Positions 1 through 9,879 of a DNA stretch of 64,000 nt are shown in pieces. Positions within the stretch are counted from its first letter, which is position 1; each line of letters starts with the position of its first letter. The stretch lies in the NCBI RefSeq assembly GCF_019991125.1, contig NZ_JAGENB010000002.1, positions 248,001-312,000 on the forward strand, given 5' to 3'. The position numbers and the translations under genes were made by a program. Origin of the DNA: Phyllobacterium calauticae (GTDB lineage Bacteria; Pseudomonadota; Alphaproteobacteria; Rhizobiales; Rhizobiaceae). Below the pieces are notes generated by a model. It was not told the DNA's origin, did not search any database, and saw only the letters and a list, made by a program, of their open reading frames with translations.

Positions 1-298
1 CGGCACCGGCGCGGTTGGCCGGGGTCAGGTCTTCGATGTCTTCCCGGTTGGTGCCGACATTGCCGATATGGGGGAAGGTGAAGGTGACGATCTGGCCGGC
101 ATAGGAGGGGTCGGTGAGGATTTCCTCGTAGCCGGTCAGCGCGGTGTTGAAGCAGACTTCCGCCTCGCAGGCGCCGGTCGCGCCCAGTCCCTTGCCCTCG
201 ATCACCGTTCCATCGGCCAGAACCAGCACCGCTGTCGGCTTGAATTCTGTCCAGGCTGCGGTCTTTGCACCTGCGTCTGTCGTTATCGGGGCGGTCAT
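1..298 (-). CDS. carA: Carbamoyl-phosphate synthase small subunit (N-terminal part, runs off the window)
   Basis: This is the glutaminase subunit of carbamoyl-phosphate synthetase. It releases ammonia from glutamine for the CarB subunit and so feeds pyrimidine and arginine synthesis. Only the first 99 residues lie in the window. They contain the family's N-terminal signature ([15 protein letters not shown], then [17 protein letters not shown] and [15 protein letters not shown]). The start is the ATG read from 298. The gene is divergent from the YqeY gene, and carA-yqeY-dnaG-rpoD is a neighbourhood typical of rhizobia. The 283-bp divergent region holds an 8-bp stem GCGGTGGT/ACCACCGC (384-391 and 403-410) of unknown role. 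Confidence 0.95.
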   Translation of the reverse strand, partial: MTAPITTDAGAKTAAWTEFKPTAVLVLADGTVIEGKGLGATGACEAEVCFNTALTGYEEILTDPSYAGQIVTFTFPHIGNVGTNREDIEDLTPANRAGA

Positions 299-581
299 GC
301 GGCACTCCTGCGTGGGCTTGCGTCGTCGTTCTTCATTGGGCATTGAAAAATGCCGTTCGATATTCCATATGACATGGCTGAACGCGGTGGTCGATTGACC
401 TTACCACCGCTGCAACAACCCAAAATGTCTGGCTAGGTCACGGACCATAGAGAAAACCGCGCTTCCGGTCAATTGCGACACGACAACTCTTCGTGGAAAT
501 CGGTGTCGAACCGGTCCGCCGCGATGATTGATTTCGTTCGGACCCGCCGGTAGGCTGCGCGGACAACAGGAGAGTAAAGCC

Positions 582-1031
582 ATGCGCGATACCATCGCCG
601 GGGCACTGACAACCGCCATCAAGGCACAGGACAAGCGCCGCGTCTCCACGCTGCGCCTGATCATGGCCGCCATTCAGGATCGGGATATTCTCAATCGCGG
701 ATCGGGCAAGGACCCGGTCACGGGCGACGAGATCAGCGCGATTCTGGCCAAGATGATCAAGCAGCGCGAGGAATCCGCCAAGCTGTACGAGGACGGCAAC
801 CGGCTTGAACTTGCCGAGCAGGAGCGCAGCGAGATCGAGATCATCCGGGGTTTCCTGCCCAAGCAGCTGGGCGACGAGGATATCCGCCAGGCCTGCTCGC
901 AGGTCATCGAGGAAATCGGCGCGGGCGGACTGCGCGACATGGGCAAGTGCATGAATGCGCTGAAGGAAAAATACGCCGGCCAGATGGACTTCACCAAGGC
1001 CAGCGGTATCGTCAAGGAAATCCTGCAGTAA
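582..1031 (+). CDS. GatB/YqeY domain protein
   Basis: This 149-residue protein of the GatB/YqeY family resembles the C-terminal tRNA-binding helical tail of the GatB amidotransferase subunit, but stands alone. The sequence has the family's N-terminal helix with conserved TLRLIMAAIQ and the segment SEIEIIRGFLPKQL. The ATG at 582 follows CAGGAGAG at a good distance; an upstream in-frame ATG at 528 has no such signal. The family is linked to tRNA or aminoacyl-tRNA handling, but its molecular role is not settled. It is divergent from carA. Confidence 0.9.
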   Translation: MRDTIAGALTTAIKAQDKRRVSTLRLIMAAIQDRDILNRGSGKDPVTGDEISAILAKMIKQREESAKLYEDGNRLELAEQERSEIEIIRGFLPKQLGDEDIRQACSQVIEEIGAGGLRDMGKCMNALKEKYAGQMDFTKASGIVKEILQ

Positions 1032-1074
1032 GCTGCCGGTTACACAAACTGGTGCCGGATGTGCAGCCGCCGTT

Positions 1075-2292
1075 TCAGCACTGCGCTGAAACGGCCGTTT
1101 CCAGTGGTGCGGGGTCCGACATCCGGGCGTTGCGGTACACCATCACGGCGACCATGAGGGCGGCCAGTCCGGCACCGATGGAGACGCAGAACCCGGACCG
1201 GGCGCCGTAGGCGTCGATCACCAGTCCGGACAGGGATGAGCCCAACGCCATTCCGATGCCGATACCCGTCATTGCCCATGTGATGCCCTCGGTGAGTTTG
1301 GACGGCGGCACGAGGCGCTCGATCAGCCCCATGGAGATGATGATGGTGGGTGACACGGCAGCACCGGCCAGGAACAGGATCACCGCAAGAATCGGGATAC
1401 TGGTCACGAAAAGCAGGGGCAGAGTCGTCAGCATGGCCAGCGCGATGGCATAAAGGAACTGTGTTGCCAGCGGCCGCCTGAACTTGAGCGTGCCAAAGAC
1501 AAGGCCGATGATCAGCGATCCGGCGGCATAGCTGGCCAGAACGACGCTGGCCGCCGCCTTCTGGCCCTGTTCCCCCGCAAAGGCGATGGCCGTCACCTCG
1601 GCGGTGCCGAAAATGGCGCCTATGGCTACCAACGTCAGCACGATCCACTGCAGCGGGCGCAGGCGAATGACCGATGTTCCCCTGCTTCTGTCCTGCGCAT
1701 GAACAGGTGGTTCCGTCGATCTCTGGGCAACGAACAGCAGCGTGCCGACGGTTAGGAACAGCGTTGCCGCCAGCGGACCGGCTTCCGGAAAGAGCGCAAC
1801 GCTCAGTCCGATCGAGACGATCGGCCCGACCATGTAGACAATTTCATCAACAACTGATTCCAGCGCAAAGGCGGTGTGAAGTTTTGGCGTGTCGCGATAG
1901 ATCGCGGTCCAGCGTGCCCGCACCATGGCGGATATGCTGGGCATGAAGCCGGCCGATATGGCGAACAGAAACAGCATCCAGCTCGATGCGCCGTAGCGCG
2001 CCGACAGCATCAGCGCCGTCAGTGCAAACACCGTGATGACCGTAACGGGCGGAAGAACGCGGCGCTGTCCGTAGCGGTCGATCAGGCGCGAGATTTGCGG
2101 GGCGATCAAGGCATTGGACAGGGCAAAGGCGGCCGAAACGGCTCCGGCCAGCCAATAGGTGCCGTGGGTCTGCGAAAGCATGGTGACGATGCCGAGCGTG
2201 ATCATCGAAACGGGCAGGCGTGCGATCAGGCCGGAGGCGGAGAAGGCGAAACTGCCAGGCGCCTTGAAGATGTCCCGATATGGATTGGTCAT
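1075..2292 (-). CDS. MFS transporter, probably a drug efflux pump
   Basis: A 405-residue inner-membrane major facilitator protein with about 12 hydrophobic segments and the loop 2-3 signature around residues 60-75 (PQISRLIDRYGQRR). The ATG at 2292 is chosen because AAGGAA lies 9 nt upstream; an ATG at 2301 would sit directly on that signal. It is divergent from the TetR gene at 2413 and the space between holds three copies of one palindrome. This is the usual layout of a self-regulated efflux pair. The exported compound cannot be read from the sequence. Confidence 0.85.
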   Translation of the reverse strand: MTNPYRDIFKAPGSFAFSASGLIARLPVSMITLGIVTMLSQTHGTYWLAGAVSAAFALSNALIAPQISRLIDRYGQRRVLPPVTVITVFALTALMLSARYGASSWMLFLFAISAGFMPSISAMVRARWTAIYRDTPKLHTAFALESVVDEIVYMVGPIVSIGLSVALFPEAGPLAATLFLTVGTLLFVAQRSTEPPVHAQDRSRGTSVIRLRPLQWIVLTLVAIGAIFGTAEVTAIAFAGEQGQKAAASVVLASYAAGSLIIGLVFGTLKFRRPLATQFLYAIALAMLTTLPLLFVTSIPILAVILFLAGAAVSPTIIISMGLIERLVPPSKLTEGITWAMTGIGIGMALGSSLSGLVIDAYGARSGFCVSIGAGLAALMVAVMVYRNARMSDPAPLETAVSAQC

Positions 2293-2325
2293 GATGAACA
2301 TTTCCTTGTGCAGCAGGCATATAAT

Positions 2326-2395
2326 GACATACGAGACGTATGTCGATGTAATAGTTGCATACGCGGCGTATGTCAATTAATATACGCAGCGTATG
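2326..2395. promoter_or_regulatory. Three TetR-type operators between the MFS and TetR genes
   Basis: Three copies of the palindrome ATACG-N3-CGTAT lie in 70 bp: GACATACGAGACGTATGTC at 2326-2344 (perfect, 8-bp arms), CATACGCGGCGTATG at 2358-2372 and TATACGCAGCGTATG at 2381-2395. The centres are 30 and 23 bp apart. The array covers the whole divergent promoter region, so the TetR protein probably represses both genes. The palindromes are seen directly; the binding protein is inferred from position. Confidence 0.85.
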
Positions 2396-2412
2396 CGAAG
2401 GGAATTCACGGG

Positions 2413-3033
2413 ATGCACAGACCCCGGTCTGAAATGATTGCGCAAACGCGGGCCAAGCTGGTTGCCGCCGCGCGAAAGGCTTTTGGCACGGTGGGCTATG
2501 CCGATGCGTCCATGGATGACTTCACATCGGCTGTCGGCCTGACGCGCGGCGCCCTGTATCATCATTTTGGCGACAAGAAGGGCCTGCTTGAAGCGGTTGT
2601 TGCCGAGATCGATGCGGAAATGGATGCGCGCTTGCTTGCCGTCTCCAGCCGGTCGCAGAGCCAGTGGAAGGGGTTTGTCGACGAATGCACCGCCTATCTG
2701 GAGATGGCGCTGGAGCCGGAAATCCAGCGCATCGTGCTGCGCGACGGCCCATCTGTGCTCGGCGACCCCGCCACATGGCCCAACCAGAACAAGTGCATTC
2801 TTTCCATGTCGGCCAACCTGAAGCGCTTGAGCGAGGACGGCATCATACGGCCGGGCGATCCCGAGGCGCTGGCACGCTTGCTCAACGGCGCCCTGCTGCA
2901 TGCGGCGTCGTGGATCGCCAATTCACCCGAACCGGAAGCGACATCGCGGCGGGCGGTGGAAGGCATCAAGGACCTGCTGAACGGCCTGCTGTGCTTTCCC
3001 GTCGCCACGCCCGCTTTCGCGTCTGGCCGTTGA
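2413..3033 (+). CDS. TetR/AcrR family repressor of the adjacent MFS pump
   Basis: A 206-residue one-component regulator. The N-terminal TetR helix-turn-helix is at residues about 10-58 (AARKAFGTVGYADASMDDFTS, then VGLTRGALYHHFGDKKGLLEAV). The remainder is a helical ligand-binding domain. The ATG at 2413 follows AAGGGAA; the reading frame is open far upstream, but that part overlaps the operators and the opposite gene. It is divergent from the MFS gene with three palindromes between them, so it most likely controls that gene and itself. Confidence 0.88.
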   Translation: MHRPRSEMIAQTRAKLVAAARKAFGTVGYADASMDDFTSAVGLTRGALYHHFGDKKGLLEAVVAEIDAEMDARLLAVSSRSQSQWKGFVDECTAYLEMALEPEIQRIVLRDGPSVLGDPATWPNQNKCILSMSANLKRLSEDGIIRPGDPEALARLLNGALLHAASWIANSPEPEATSRRAVEGIKDLLNGLLCFPVATPAFASGR

Positions 3034-3383
3034 AGGGTAGGAATGACGGGCGGTCCCTGGGAACGCGGGTCTTGGGGTATTCTGGTATGCGATGCTTGCG
3101 ATCCTGGGGACCACCCGCCCCGGCGATTTCAGGTCTTGCCTGTTCTGCCTTGTTTCCTCATCAGAAACGCGCACAGCCTCAGCGCAACCTCCTCGTCCCG
3201 CAGGTTTTCCCTGCGGAACGAAGTGCCGGTCCTTTCCCGACTTGCGAAGGTTTCCGGAAGCATTCCCGCCGGAAAGGACAGGGATGAGAATATCTCGGGT
3301 TGGGATGTGGTGGATAAGTTTCAGCCCAATTACTTTTCACCCCCCTCCGTCCTGCCGGACAGAGGGGGATGAAGAACAATAAA
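3034..3383. other. 350-bp region with no convincing gene
   Basis: The region lies between the convergent TetR and Na/phosphate transporter genes. Short open frames exist on both strands, but none has a ribosome-binding site or a recognisable domain. The text is GC-rich and looks like the kind of intergenic filler that is repeated in rhizobial genomes. Whether it recurs in this genome cannot be tested from one window. The last part holds the stem-loop listed separately. Confidence 0.4.
3341..3368. terminator. Strong stem-loop between convergent genes
   Basis: CCCCCTCCGTCC and GGACAGAGGGGG form a 12-bp stem with one mismatch around a TGCC loop. There is no clear U-tract on either side, so classic factor-independent termination is uncertain. 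Its place between the 3' ends of two convergent genes fits a transcript end. Confidence 0.45.
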
Positions 3384-5054
3384 TCAGTTGTTCAGCGCGC
3401 GCAGGCGGGTGGTGTTGAGCAGGCCCTGCTCCTCCAGCACCGGATAGGCCATGGCGGCCAGCAGCGAGTTGATCTGCTTCAGATCGCGGATGGTATCGAG
3501 GTGGATCGAGCTGGTCTCCAGGCTGCGCAGCGTTCCCTCGCGCAGGCGGCTGAAGTGGCGCTGGCTGCTCTGCTTTTCCAGATCGCGCAGAAGATCCTTT
3601 TCCAGCACCAGCTGGTGCGCCATTTCGCTGTCGCGCGACACCAGTACGTTGAACGCCATGCGCGCATTGGTCAGGACCTTTGCGTGGAAATTGCTGAGTT
3701 CCAGCCAGCCCTCATCGGTGAATTTCAGCTTGCGGTCCATCTTCTTCTGCACGAGCGCGAGCATGTTGCGCACGATGATGTCGCCGACCTGTTCGAGCTT
3801 GACGCAGGCGCCGAGCAGTTCCTGGGCGCGGCTGACTTCCTGCGGCGACAGGGCGCGCGTGGTCAGCTTGGCCAGGTAAAGCTTGATCGCGGCGTGCTTG
3901 CGGTCGACCTTGTCATCGAGGCCCGACAATTCGTCGATGCGCGCCTGCTCGGGATTCTCGTAGAGCCCGATGATCCGCTGCAGCATGATTTCCACGGTTT
4001 CGCAGACGCGTACGGTCTCGCGGGTGGCATTGGCAAGGGCAAGGCTCGGTGCATCCAGCACGCTTTCATCCAGCGCGCTGAGCTCGGTCTGTTCCAGCGA
4101 CGGGGCCTGCGGTGCCGGGGCATTGAGCGCGACGATAGCCTTGGTGGCCTTCAGGACAAGGCCCGACAGCGGCACGCCGGCGAGCAGGATGATGATGTTG
4201 AAAAGGATATGCGCATGGATGATCTGGTCGGCCGGCGCCGCACCGAGGAAGGCCACCGACGGCTTGAAGGTGAGGTAGGCGATGAGGATGACAAGGGAAC
4301 CGGCGCCGCGCATCAGCAGGTTGCCCATCGGCACGATCCGGGCCTGCGGCGCGGCATTGCGGGTCAGCAGCGGTGCGATGAAGGACGAGCCGAGATTGAC
4401 GCCGAACACCATGACGACGCCGAGTTCCGGATCGATCAGCCCGCGCGAGGCAAAGGTGACCAGCAGCAGGATGGCCGCGATGCTGGAATGGAACAGCCAG
4501 GTCATCAGCGCCGCCAGCATGAAGGCGGTGACCGGGTCGGTGCTCAGATAGCTGACAATGACAGGCAGGAGGTCGCTGTTGCGCAGCGGCTCGGTGGCCT
4601 GGCCGGTCATCTCGAGCGACAGCACGAGAAGGCCGATGCCGACAAGGATGCGGCCGATCTGGCGCCAGTCGCCGCGCTCGGTCGACATGAAGATGACGGT
4701 GCCGGCGAGCAGGCACAGAGGCACCAGCAGGGTCAGGTCGAAGCTCAGGATCAGGACGACGAGCGCCGAGCCGACCTCCGCTCCACGCACTGCCATCAGC
4801 CCGGAAATGCCGCTGACAATGCCGGAACCGACGAAGGAGCCGACGAGCAGGCTGACGGCCGTCGAACTCTGCAGGGCGATGGAAAGCATCGTACCCCAGA
4901 GGACGGCAAGGACGGGATTGTGCAGCACGCCGCGCAGGCTCTGGCGCATGCGTTCGCCATAGGCGCGCTCGACACCGGTGCGAACCATGCGCGTGGCCCA
5001 CAGCAGAAGGGCCACCGCACCTGCGAGATGCAATAAAACTGTCGAACCGTTCAC
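3384..5054 (-). CDS. Na/Pi cotransporter with C-terminal PhoU-like domain
   Basis: An integral membrane sodium/phosphate cotransporter of the NptA/YjbB family, about 556 residues. The first ~310 residues hold two inverted Na/Pi repeats with the QSSTAVSLLVGSFV and HSSIAAILLLV motifs. The last ~230 residues are helical and PhoU-like. A GTG at 5054 has AGGA 9 nt upstream and is preferred; a TTG at 5063 is possible. A near-consensus Pho box lies about 140-160 bp upstream on the same strand, which points to induction by phosphate starvation through PhoB. Direction of transport (uptake or efflux) cannot be told. Confidence 0.88.
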   Translation of the reverse strand: MNGSTVLLHLAGAVALLLWATRMVRTGVERAYGERMRQSLRGVLHNPVLAVLWGTMLSIALQSSTAVSLLVGSFVGSGIVSGISGLMAVRGAEVGSALVVLILSFDLTLLVPLCLLAGTVIFMSTERGDWRQIGRILVGIGLLVLSLEMTGQATEPLRNSDLLPVIVSYLSTDPVTAFMLAALMTWLFHSSIAAILLLVTFASRGLIDPELGVVMVFGVNLGSSFIAPLLTRNAAPQARIVPMGNLLMRGAGSLVILIAYLTFKPSVAFLGAAPADQIIHAHILFNIIILLAGVPLSGLVLKATKAIVALNAPAPQAPSLEQTELSALDESVLDAPSLALANATRETVRVCETVEIMLQRIIGLYENPEQARIDELSGLDDKVDRKHAAIKLYLAKLTTRALSPQEVSRAQELLGACVKLEQVGDIIVRNMLALVQKKMDRKLKFTDEGWLELSNFHAKVLTNARMAFNVLVSRDSEMAHQLVLEKDLLRDLEKQSSQRHFSRLREGTLRSLETSSIHLDTIRDLKQINSLLAAMAYPVLEEQGLLNTTRLRALNN

Positions 5055-5194
5055 TTGAGCCAATCCTAACGAGGTGGAAAAATGCGGTATACAACCAGAC
5101 CAATTCTAGTTGCCAATTATTAAGATAACATATCAATCCAAAAGGGGAAAAAATATGTTCCGGCTAAGAAAAATTATGTCGTTTTTGACAAAGT

Positions 5195-5212
5195 GTAACA
5201 GTTTTATGACAG
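5195..5212 (-). promoter_or_regulatory. Pho box upstream of the Na/Pi cotransporter
   Basis: Read on the minus strand this is CTGTCATAAAACTGTTAC, which agrees with the PhoB consensus (CTGTCAT-AWAW-CTGTMAY) at 17 of 18 positions. A possible -10 (CATAAT) lies 3' of it near 5170-5178. The rest of the 383-bp region between the two divergent genes (5055-5437) is AT-rich and shows no further gene. Confidence 0.72.
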
Positions 5213-5437
5213 TCTTTGGCTGTACCGGTAATGATGAGCCGGCTTTTCAATATGCGATCTGATAATTAAATCAAAAAGATAGGATGAGCGGGGGATGACC
5301 GGCTTGCAGACCTTTCACCGCCCCCCGATATGATGCAATATGGCGCCGGTTCTGCAGATAGCTGTTGAAACCGTGGAAAATGGAGGCATTCAGGGCGTGA
5401 ACCCCCGAATCGCCGGATGAAGTGAACGAAGAGCAGC

Positions 5438-7408
5438 ATGCGATTTCCGCCATCCTTTCTCGATGAGATCAGGGAGCGTGTACCGATTTCCAGTGTGATC
5501 GGCACGCGGGTGTCGTTCGACCGGAAAAAAACCAACGCGCCGAAGGGCGATTTCTGGGCGTGCTGCCCGTTCCATGGCGAGAAATCGCCGAGTTTCCATT
5601 GCGAGGACCGCAAGGGCCGCTACCACTGCTTCGGCTGCGGGGTGACGGGCGATCATTTCAAGTTTCTCACCGAACTCGAGGGCCTGAGCTTTCCCGAAGC
5701 GGTGCAGCGCGTGGCTGACATGGCCGGTATCCCCATGCCGGCGCGCGATGCCGAGATGGAAATGCGCGAGGCCAAGCGCGCCACGCTTTATGACGTCATG
5801 GACATGGCGACGAAATTCTTCGAAGAGCAGTTGCAGTCGGCCGCGGGCGCCAAGGCGCGGGCCTACCTGCGCGATCGCGGCCTGTCGGCAACCACCCAGC
5901 ATGCCTACCGGCTGGGTTATTCGCCGGAGAGCCGCAATGCGCTGAAGGAGCATCTGGCGCTGAAAGGCGCGACACGCGAACAGATCGAGGCTTGCGGCCT
6001 TGTGGTCTATGGCGACGACAAGCCGGTGTCCTATGACCGCTTCCGCGACCGCATCATGTTCCCGATCGAGGATCTGCGCGGGCGGGTCATCGCTTTCGGC
6101 GGCCGGGCGCTGACGCCCAATGCCCCGGCCAAATATCTCAATTCCAACGAGACCGAGCTGTTTCACAAGGGCAAGGTGCTGTTCAACGCCCTGCGCGCCC
6201 GGCGGGCCGCGCAGCCGCAGGCGGGGCAGGCCGCCAAGGCCGTTATCGCGGTCGAAGGCTATATGGACGTGATTGCGCTGGCGCAGGCGGGCTTTGGCCA
6301 GGCGGTCGCGCCGCTCGGCACGGCGCTGACGGAAGACCAGCTCGATTTGCTCTGGCGCATGTCGCCGGAGCCGGTGCTGTGTTTCGACGGCGATCAGGCC
6401 GGGATCAAGGCGGCCTACCGCGCCATCGATCTGGCCATGCCGGTGCTAAAGCCGGGGCGGTCGCTGCGCTTTGCCGTGCTGCCGGAAGGCAAGGACCCGG
6501 ACGACCTGGTCAAGGCCTCCGGCCCGCAGGCGTTTCAGGCGGTGTTGGACGATGCCCGCCCATTGGCCGACATGCTGTGGACGCGCGAGACCAGCGGCGG
6601 GGTTTTCGACACGCCGGAACGGCGCGCCGAACTGGAATCCCGGCTCAAGCAGATGACGGCGCTGATTGCCGACGAGAATGTGCGCCGCCACTATGCGCAG
6701 GATGTGCGCGACCGCATCCAGCAGTTCTTCGGCTCGAACCAGCGCAGCAACAACAACCGGCGCGACGGCGACCAGCGCGGCAATGGCCAGAATGGCTATG
6801 GCAACCAGAACGGCTACGGCCAGCGGGGCAGGGGTGCGGCCTCGGGGCGGCTCGCCGTTTCCGACAGTCTTGCCCGCTCGGTGCTGGTCAAGACCACGTC
6901 GGCAGCGCCGCCCCTGCGCGAGACTGCCATATTGATGACCCTGTTCAACCATCCCCGGCTGATCGAAGAGGATTTCGAAACGGTGGTGCGGCTGGAATTC
7001 AGCCACCCGGACCTGAAGCGGTTTCATTCCGCCATGCTCAATGCCATGGCCGAGCACCACGTGGTGGATGGGCTGGCAATGCGCAAGGCCATGGCGGAGG
7101 CCGGACACGGCACGCTGATCGAGGCGCTCGAGGCCCTCGTGCGGCGCGCCCGCATGTGGACGGCGACGGCGGAAGCGGCGGAAGAGGATGCGCTCGAAGC
7201 ATTGCGGCAGGCCGTTCACTTGCATCAGCGCGCAAGCACACTACATAAAGAGCTGAAAGTAGCTGAAACCGCGTTGGCGACGGAAACGACCGACGAAAAC
7301 CTCAACCGGCTGCTCGATATTCAGAACGACATCCGCAACGCCCAGGCGACGGAAGCACTGATCGAGGGCTTTGGAATCCCCTCCGGACGGTCCGGAAAGG
7401 GTTTTTGA
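5438..7408 (+). CDS. dnaG: DNA primase
   Basis: DnaG makes RNA primers for the replication fork. The 656-residue protein has the CHC2 zinc-binding domain at residues about 40-67 (CPFH ... HCFGCG), the catalytic core, and a TOPRIM fold with EGYMDV near residue 273 and the metal-binding DGD near 316. A low-complexity Gly/Asn/Arg-rich linker (about 434-467) separates the core from the C-terminal DnaB-binding helical domain. The ATG at 5438 follows GAAGAG. It is followed by rpoD, the common macromolecular-synthesis order. Confidence 0.97.
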   Translation: MRFPPSFLDEIRERVPISSVIGTRVSFDRKKTNAPKGDFWACCPFHGEKSPSFHCEDRKGRYHCFGCGVTGDHFKFLTELEGLSFPEAVQRVADMAGIPMPARDAEMEMREAKRATLYDVMDMATKFFEEQLQSAAGAKARAYLRDRGLSATTQHAYRLGYSPESRNALKEHLALKGATREQIEACGLVVYGDDKPVSYDRFRDRIMFPIEDLRGRVIAFGGRALTPNAPAKYLNSNETELFHKGKVLFNALRARRAAQPQAGQAAKAVIAVEGYMDVIALAQAGFGQAVAPLGTALTEDQLDLLWRMSPEPVLCFDGDQAGIKAAYRAIDLAMPVLKPGRSLRFAVLPEGKDPDDLVKASGPQAFQAVLDDARPLADMLWTRETSGGVFDTPERRAELESRLKQMTALIADENVRRHYAQDVRDRIQQFFGSNQRSNNNRRDGDQRGNGQNGYGNQNGYGQRGRGAASGRLAVSDSLARSVLVKTTSAAPPLRETAILMTLFNHPRLIEEDFETVVRLEFSHPDLKRFHSAMLNAMAEHHVVDGLAMRKAMAEAGHGTLIEALEALVRRARMWTATAEAAEEDALEALRQAVHLHQRASTLHKELKVAETALATETTDENLNRLLDIQNDIRNAQATEALIEGFGIPSGRSGKGF

Positions 7409-7713
7409 CGAAATTGATTCGCTTTTTTGCCGCGAATCAGTTGAGTCGGGGTTGACGTGGGTCAATAATGACGGAATCAGATTGCGCGGAATTGAAAATA
7501 TTGGGTTGATGTTTGTAGGTTTGGCTGAAAAACCGGCAAATACGGCAAATATACAATGTGCTCGCCATCGGAATAACAAGGTTAATCCGGCATTAACGGG
7601 ATTTCGGCTAGTCGATCATTTATTACCTTGACGCTGCAGGGGAACCGGTGCGCCACCGCACTCGTTAGTTCCCATGCATGAACAAAGCGAAACGTCGCTT
7701 GGAGACATAGAAT
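7409..7713. other. dnaG-rpoD intergenic region
   Basis: This 305-bp spacer presumably carries the rpoD promoter. Just after the dnaG stop there is an 8-bp stem (TGATTCGC at 7415-7422 with GCGAATCA at 7432-7439) whose T-rich loop is TTTTTTGCC. The T run is in the loop rather than 3' of the stem, so it is not a classic terminator. No gene is seen. The rpoD ribosome-binding site GGAGA lies just before 7714. Confidence 0.5.
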
Positions 7714-9738
7714 ATGGCAACGAAAGCAAAGGAAAACGAAGAAGTAGAAGTCGAGCGCGAAGGCGCGCCGGACGGACCGCTTCTCGACCTTTCCGATGAC
7801 GCTGTCAAGAAGATGATCAAGCTCGCCAAAAAGCGCGGCTATGTGACGATGGACGAGCTCAATGCCGTTCTGCCGTCCGAAGAGGTCACTTCCGAACAGA
7901 TCGAAGACACGATGGCCATGCTCAGTGACATGGGTATCAACGTTGTCGAAGATGACGAGCAGGATGCGGACGCCGAAGAAGCTGACAACAGCGACGACGA
8001 GAGCGATGCCCGCGAGCTTGCCGACGCAACCGGCACCGCCGTTGCACCGACCACGACCAAGAAAGAGCCGACCGACCGCACCGACGATCCCGTGCGCATG
8101 TATTTGCGCGAGATGGGCACTGTCGAGCTTCTGTCGCGCGAAGGCGAAATTGCCATCGCCAAGCGCATCGAGGCCGGGCGCGAGACGATGATTTCAGGGC
8201 TGTGCGAAAGCCCGCTGACCTTCCAGGCCATCATCATCTGGCGCGATGCCTTGAACGACTCGCAGATTCTGCTGCGCGAAATCATCGACCTTGAAACCAC
8301 CTATGCGGGCCCAGAGGCCAAGCAGGCTCCGGTGATCGAGCGCGTCGAGGAAGAAAAGCCGGCCGCCGGCAATGACCGTTCGCGCAGCCGCCGCGATGAC
8401 GACGACATCACCAATGTCGGCGGCGATACGCCCGTTGAAGACGATGATGACGAGGATGATGAAGCCAATCTGTCGCTCGCCGCGATGGAAGCCGAGCTGC
8501 GTCCGCAGGTCATGGAAACGCTCGACGTCATCGCCGACACCTACAAGAAGCTGCGCAAGCTGCAGGACCAGCAGGTGGAAAACCGCCTCGCTGCCTCCGG
8601 TTCCCTGTCGCCAAGCCAGGAACGCCGCTACAAGGAACTGAAGGATCAGCTGATCAAGGCGGTGAAGTCGCTGTCGCTGAACCAGAACCGCATCGAAGCG
8701 CTGGTTGCCCAGCTTTACGACATCAACAAGCGTCTGGTGCAGAACGAAGGCCGTCTGTTGCGTCTTGCCGAATCCTATGGCGTGCGCCGTGAGGACTTCC
8801 TCAAGGAATATCAGGGCAACGAGCTTGACCCGAACTGGCTGAAGGCCGTTTCCAACCTCACCACGCGCGGCTGGAAAGAGTTCACCAAGAACGAAAAAGA
8901 CACGATCAAGAACCTGCGTACGGAAATCCAGAACATGGCGCAGGAAACTGCGATCTCGATTTCGGAATTCCGCCGCATCGTCAATCAGGTGCAGAAGGGC
9001 GAGCGCGAAGCGGCTCTTGCCAAGAAGGAAATGGTCGAGGCAAACCTGCGTCTCGTGATTTCCATCGCCAAGAAGTACACGAACCGCGGCCTGCAGTTCC
9101 TCGATCTCATTCAGGAAGGCAATATCGGCCTGATGAAGGCGGTCGACAAGTTCGAGTACCGCCGCGGCTACAAGTTCTCGACCTATGCGACATGGTGGAT
9201 CCGTCAGGCGATCACCCGTTCGATCGCCGATCAGGCGCGCACCATCCGTATTCCGGTGCACATGATCGAAACGATCAACAAGATCGTCCGGACATCGCGC
9301 CAGATGCTGCATGAAATCGGCCGTGAACCGACCCCGGAAGAACTGGCGGAAAAGCTGGCCATGCCGCTGGAAAAAGTGCGCAAGGTGCTGAAGATCGCCA
9401 AGGAACCGATTTCGCTGGAAACCCCGGTCGGTGACGAAGAGGATTCACATCTCGGCGATTTCATCGAGGACAAGAATGCGCTTCTGCCGATCGATGCGGC
9501 CATTCAGGCCAATCTGCGCGACACGACGACCCGGGTTCTCGCTTCGCTGACCCCGCGCGAGGAACGCGTGCTGCGCATGCGCTTCGGCATCGGCATGAAC
9601 ACCGACCACACGCTGGAAGAAGTCGGCCAGCAGTTCTCGGTGACGCGTGAGCGTATCCGGCAGATCGAAGCCAAGGCGCTGCGCAAGCTCAAGCATCCGA
9701 GCCGCTCGCGCAAGCTGCGCAGCTTCCTCGACAGCTAA
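7714..9738 (+). CDS. rpoD: RNA polymerase primary sigma factor (sigma-70)
   Basis: The housekeeping sigma factor, 674 residues. It has region 1.1 at the N terminus, an acidic stretch typical of alphaproteobacterial RpoD, and the non-conserved insertion. Region 2 is at about 443-515 ([19 protein letters not shown], then [13 protein letters not shown]). Region 4 carries the helix-turn-helix that reads the -35 element at about 633-660 ([20 protein letters not shown]). The ATG at 7714 follows GGAGA. A strong terminator follows the stop. Confidence 0.98.
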   Translation: MATKAKENEEVEVEREGAPDGPLLDLSDDAVKKMIKLAKKRGYVTMDELNAVLPSEEVTSEQIEDTMAMLSDMGINVVEDDEQDADAEEADNSDDESDARELADATGTAVAPTTTKKEPTDRTDDPVRMYLREMGTVELLSREGEIAIAKRIEAGRETMISGLCESPLTFQAIIIWRDALNDSQILLREIIDLETTYAGPEAKQAPVIERVEEEKPAAGNDRSRSRRDDDDITNVGGDTPVEDDDDEDDEANLSLAAMEAELRPQVMETLDVIADTYKKLRKLQDQQVENRLAASGSLSPSQERRYKELKDQLIKAVKSLSLNQNRIEALVAQLYDINKRLVQNEGRLLRLAESYGVRREDFLKEYQGNELDPNWLKAVSNLTTRGWKEFTKNEKDTIKNLRTEIQNMAQETAISISEFRRIVNQVQKGEREAALAKKEMVEANLRLVISIAKKYTNRGLQFLDLIQEGNIGLMKAVDKFEYRRGYKFSTYATWWIRQAITRSIADQARTIRIPVHMIETINKIVRTSRQMLHEIGREPTPEELAEKLAMPLEKVRKVLKIAKEPISLETPVGDEEDSHLGDFIEDKNALLPIDAAIQANLRDTTTRVLASLTPREERVLRMRFGIGMNTDHTLEEVGQQFSVTRERIRQIEAKALRKLKHPSRSRKLRSFLDS

Positions 9739-9763
9739 ACCGCAGACAATGCGTTGGAAATGC

Positions 9764-9794
9764 AAACGGGATGGGTGAAAACCCATCCCGTTTT
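9764..9794 (+). terminator. Factor-independent terminator of rpoD
   Basis: AAACGGGATGGGT, loop GAAA, ACCCATCCCGTTT: a perfect 13-bp stem with a tetraloop, followed by TTTTGCTTT. It lies 26 bp after the rpoD stop. Confidence 0.92.
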
Positions 9795-9835
9795 GCTTTG
9801 CGGGACCAGCCATCGGCGGAACGGCGCGGGCCGGA

Positions 9836-9863
9836 AACGAAAAAGCCCGGAAAAATCCGGGCT
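9836..9863 (-). terminator. Terminator of the UPF0114 gene
   Basis: AGCCCGGA/TCCGGGCT stem with an A/T-rich loop. On the minus strand the stem is followed directly by TTTTTCG, so it fits the end of the gene that stops at 9880. Confidence 0.85.
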
Positions 9864-9879
9864 CTTTGTTTCATTCGGT

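Noticed and set aside
3369-5036. A 555-codon open frame on the plus strand
   Set aside because: It is the exact antisense of the Na/Pi cotransporter. The composition (many His, Gln, Arg, Asp) is typical of a shadow frame in GC-rich DNA, and no domain or start signal is seen.
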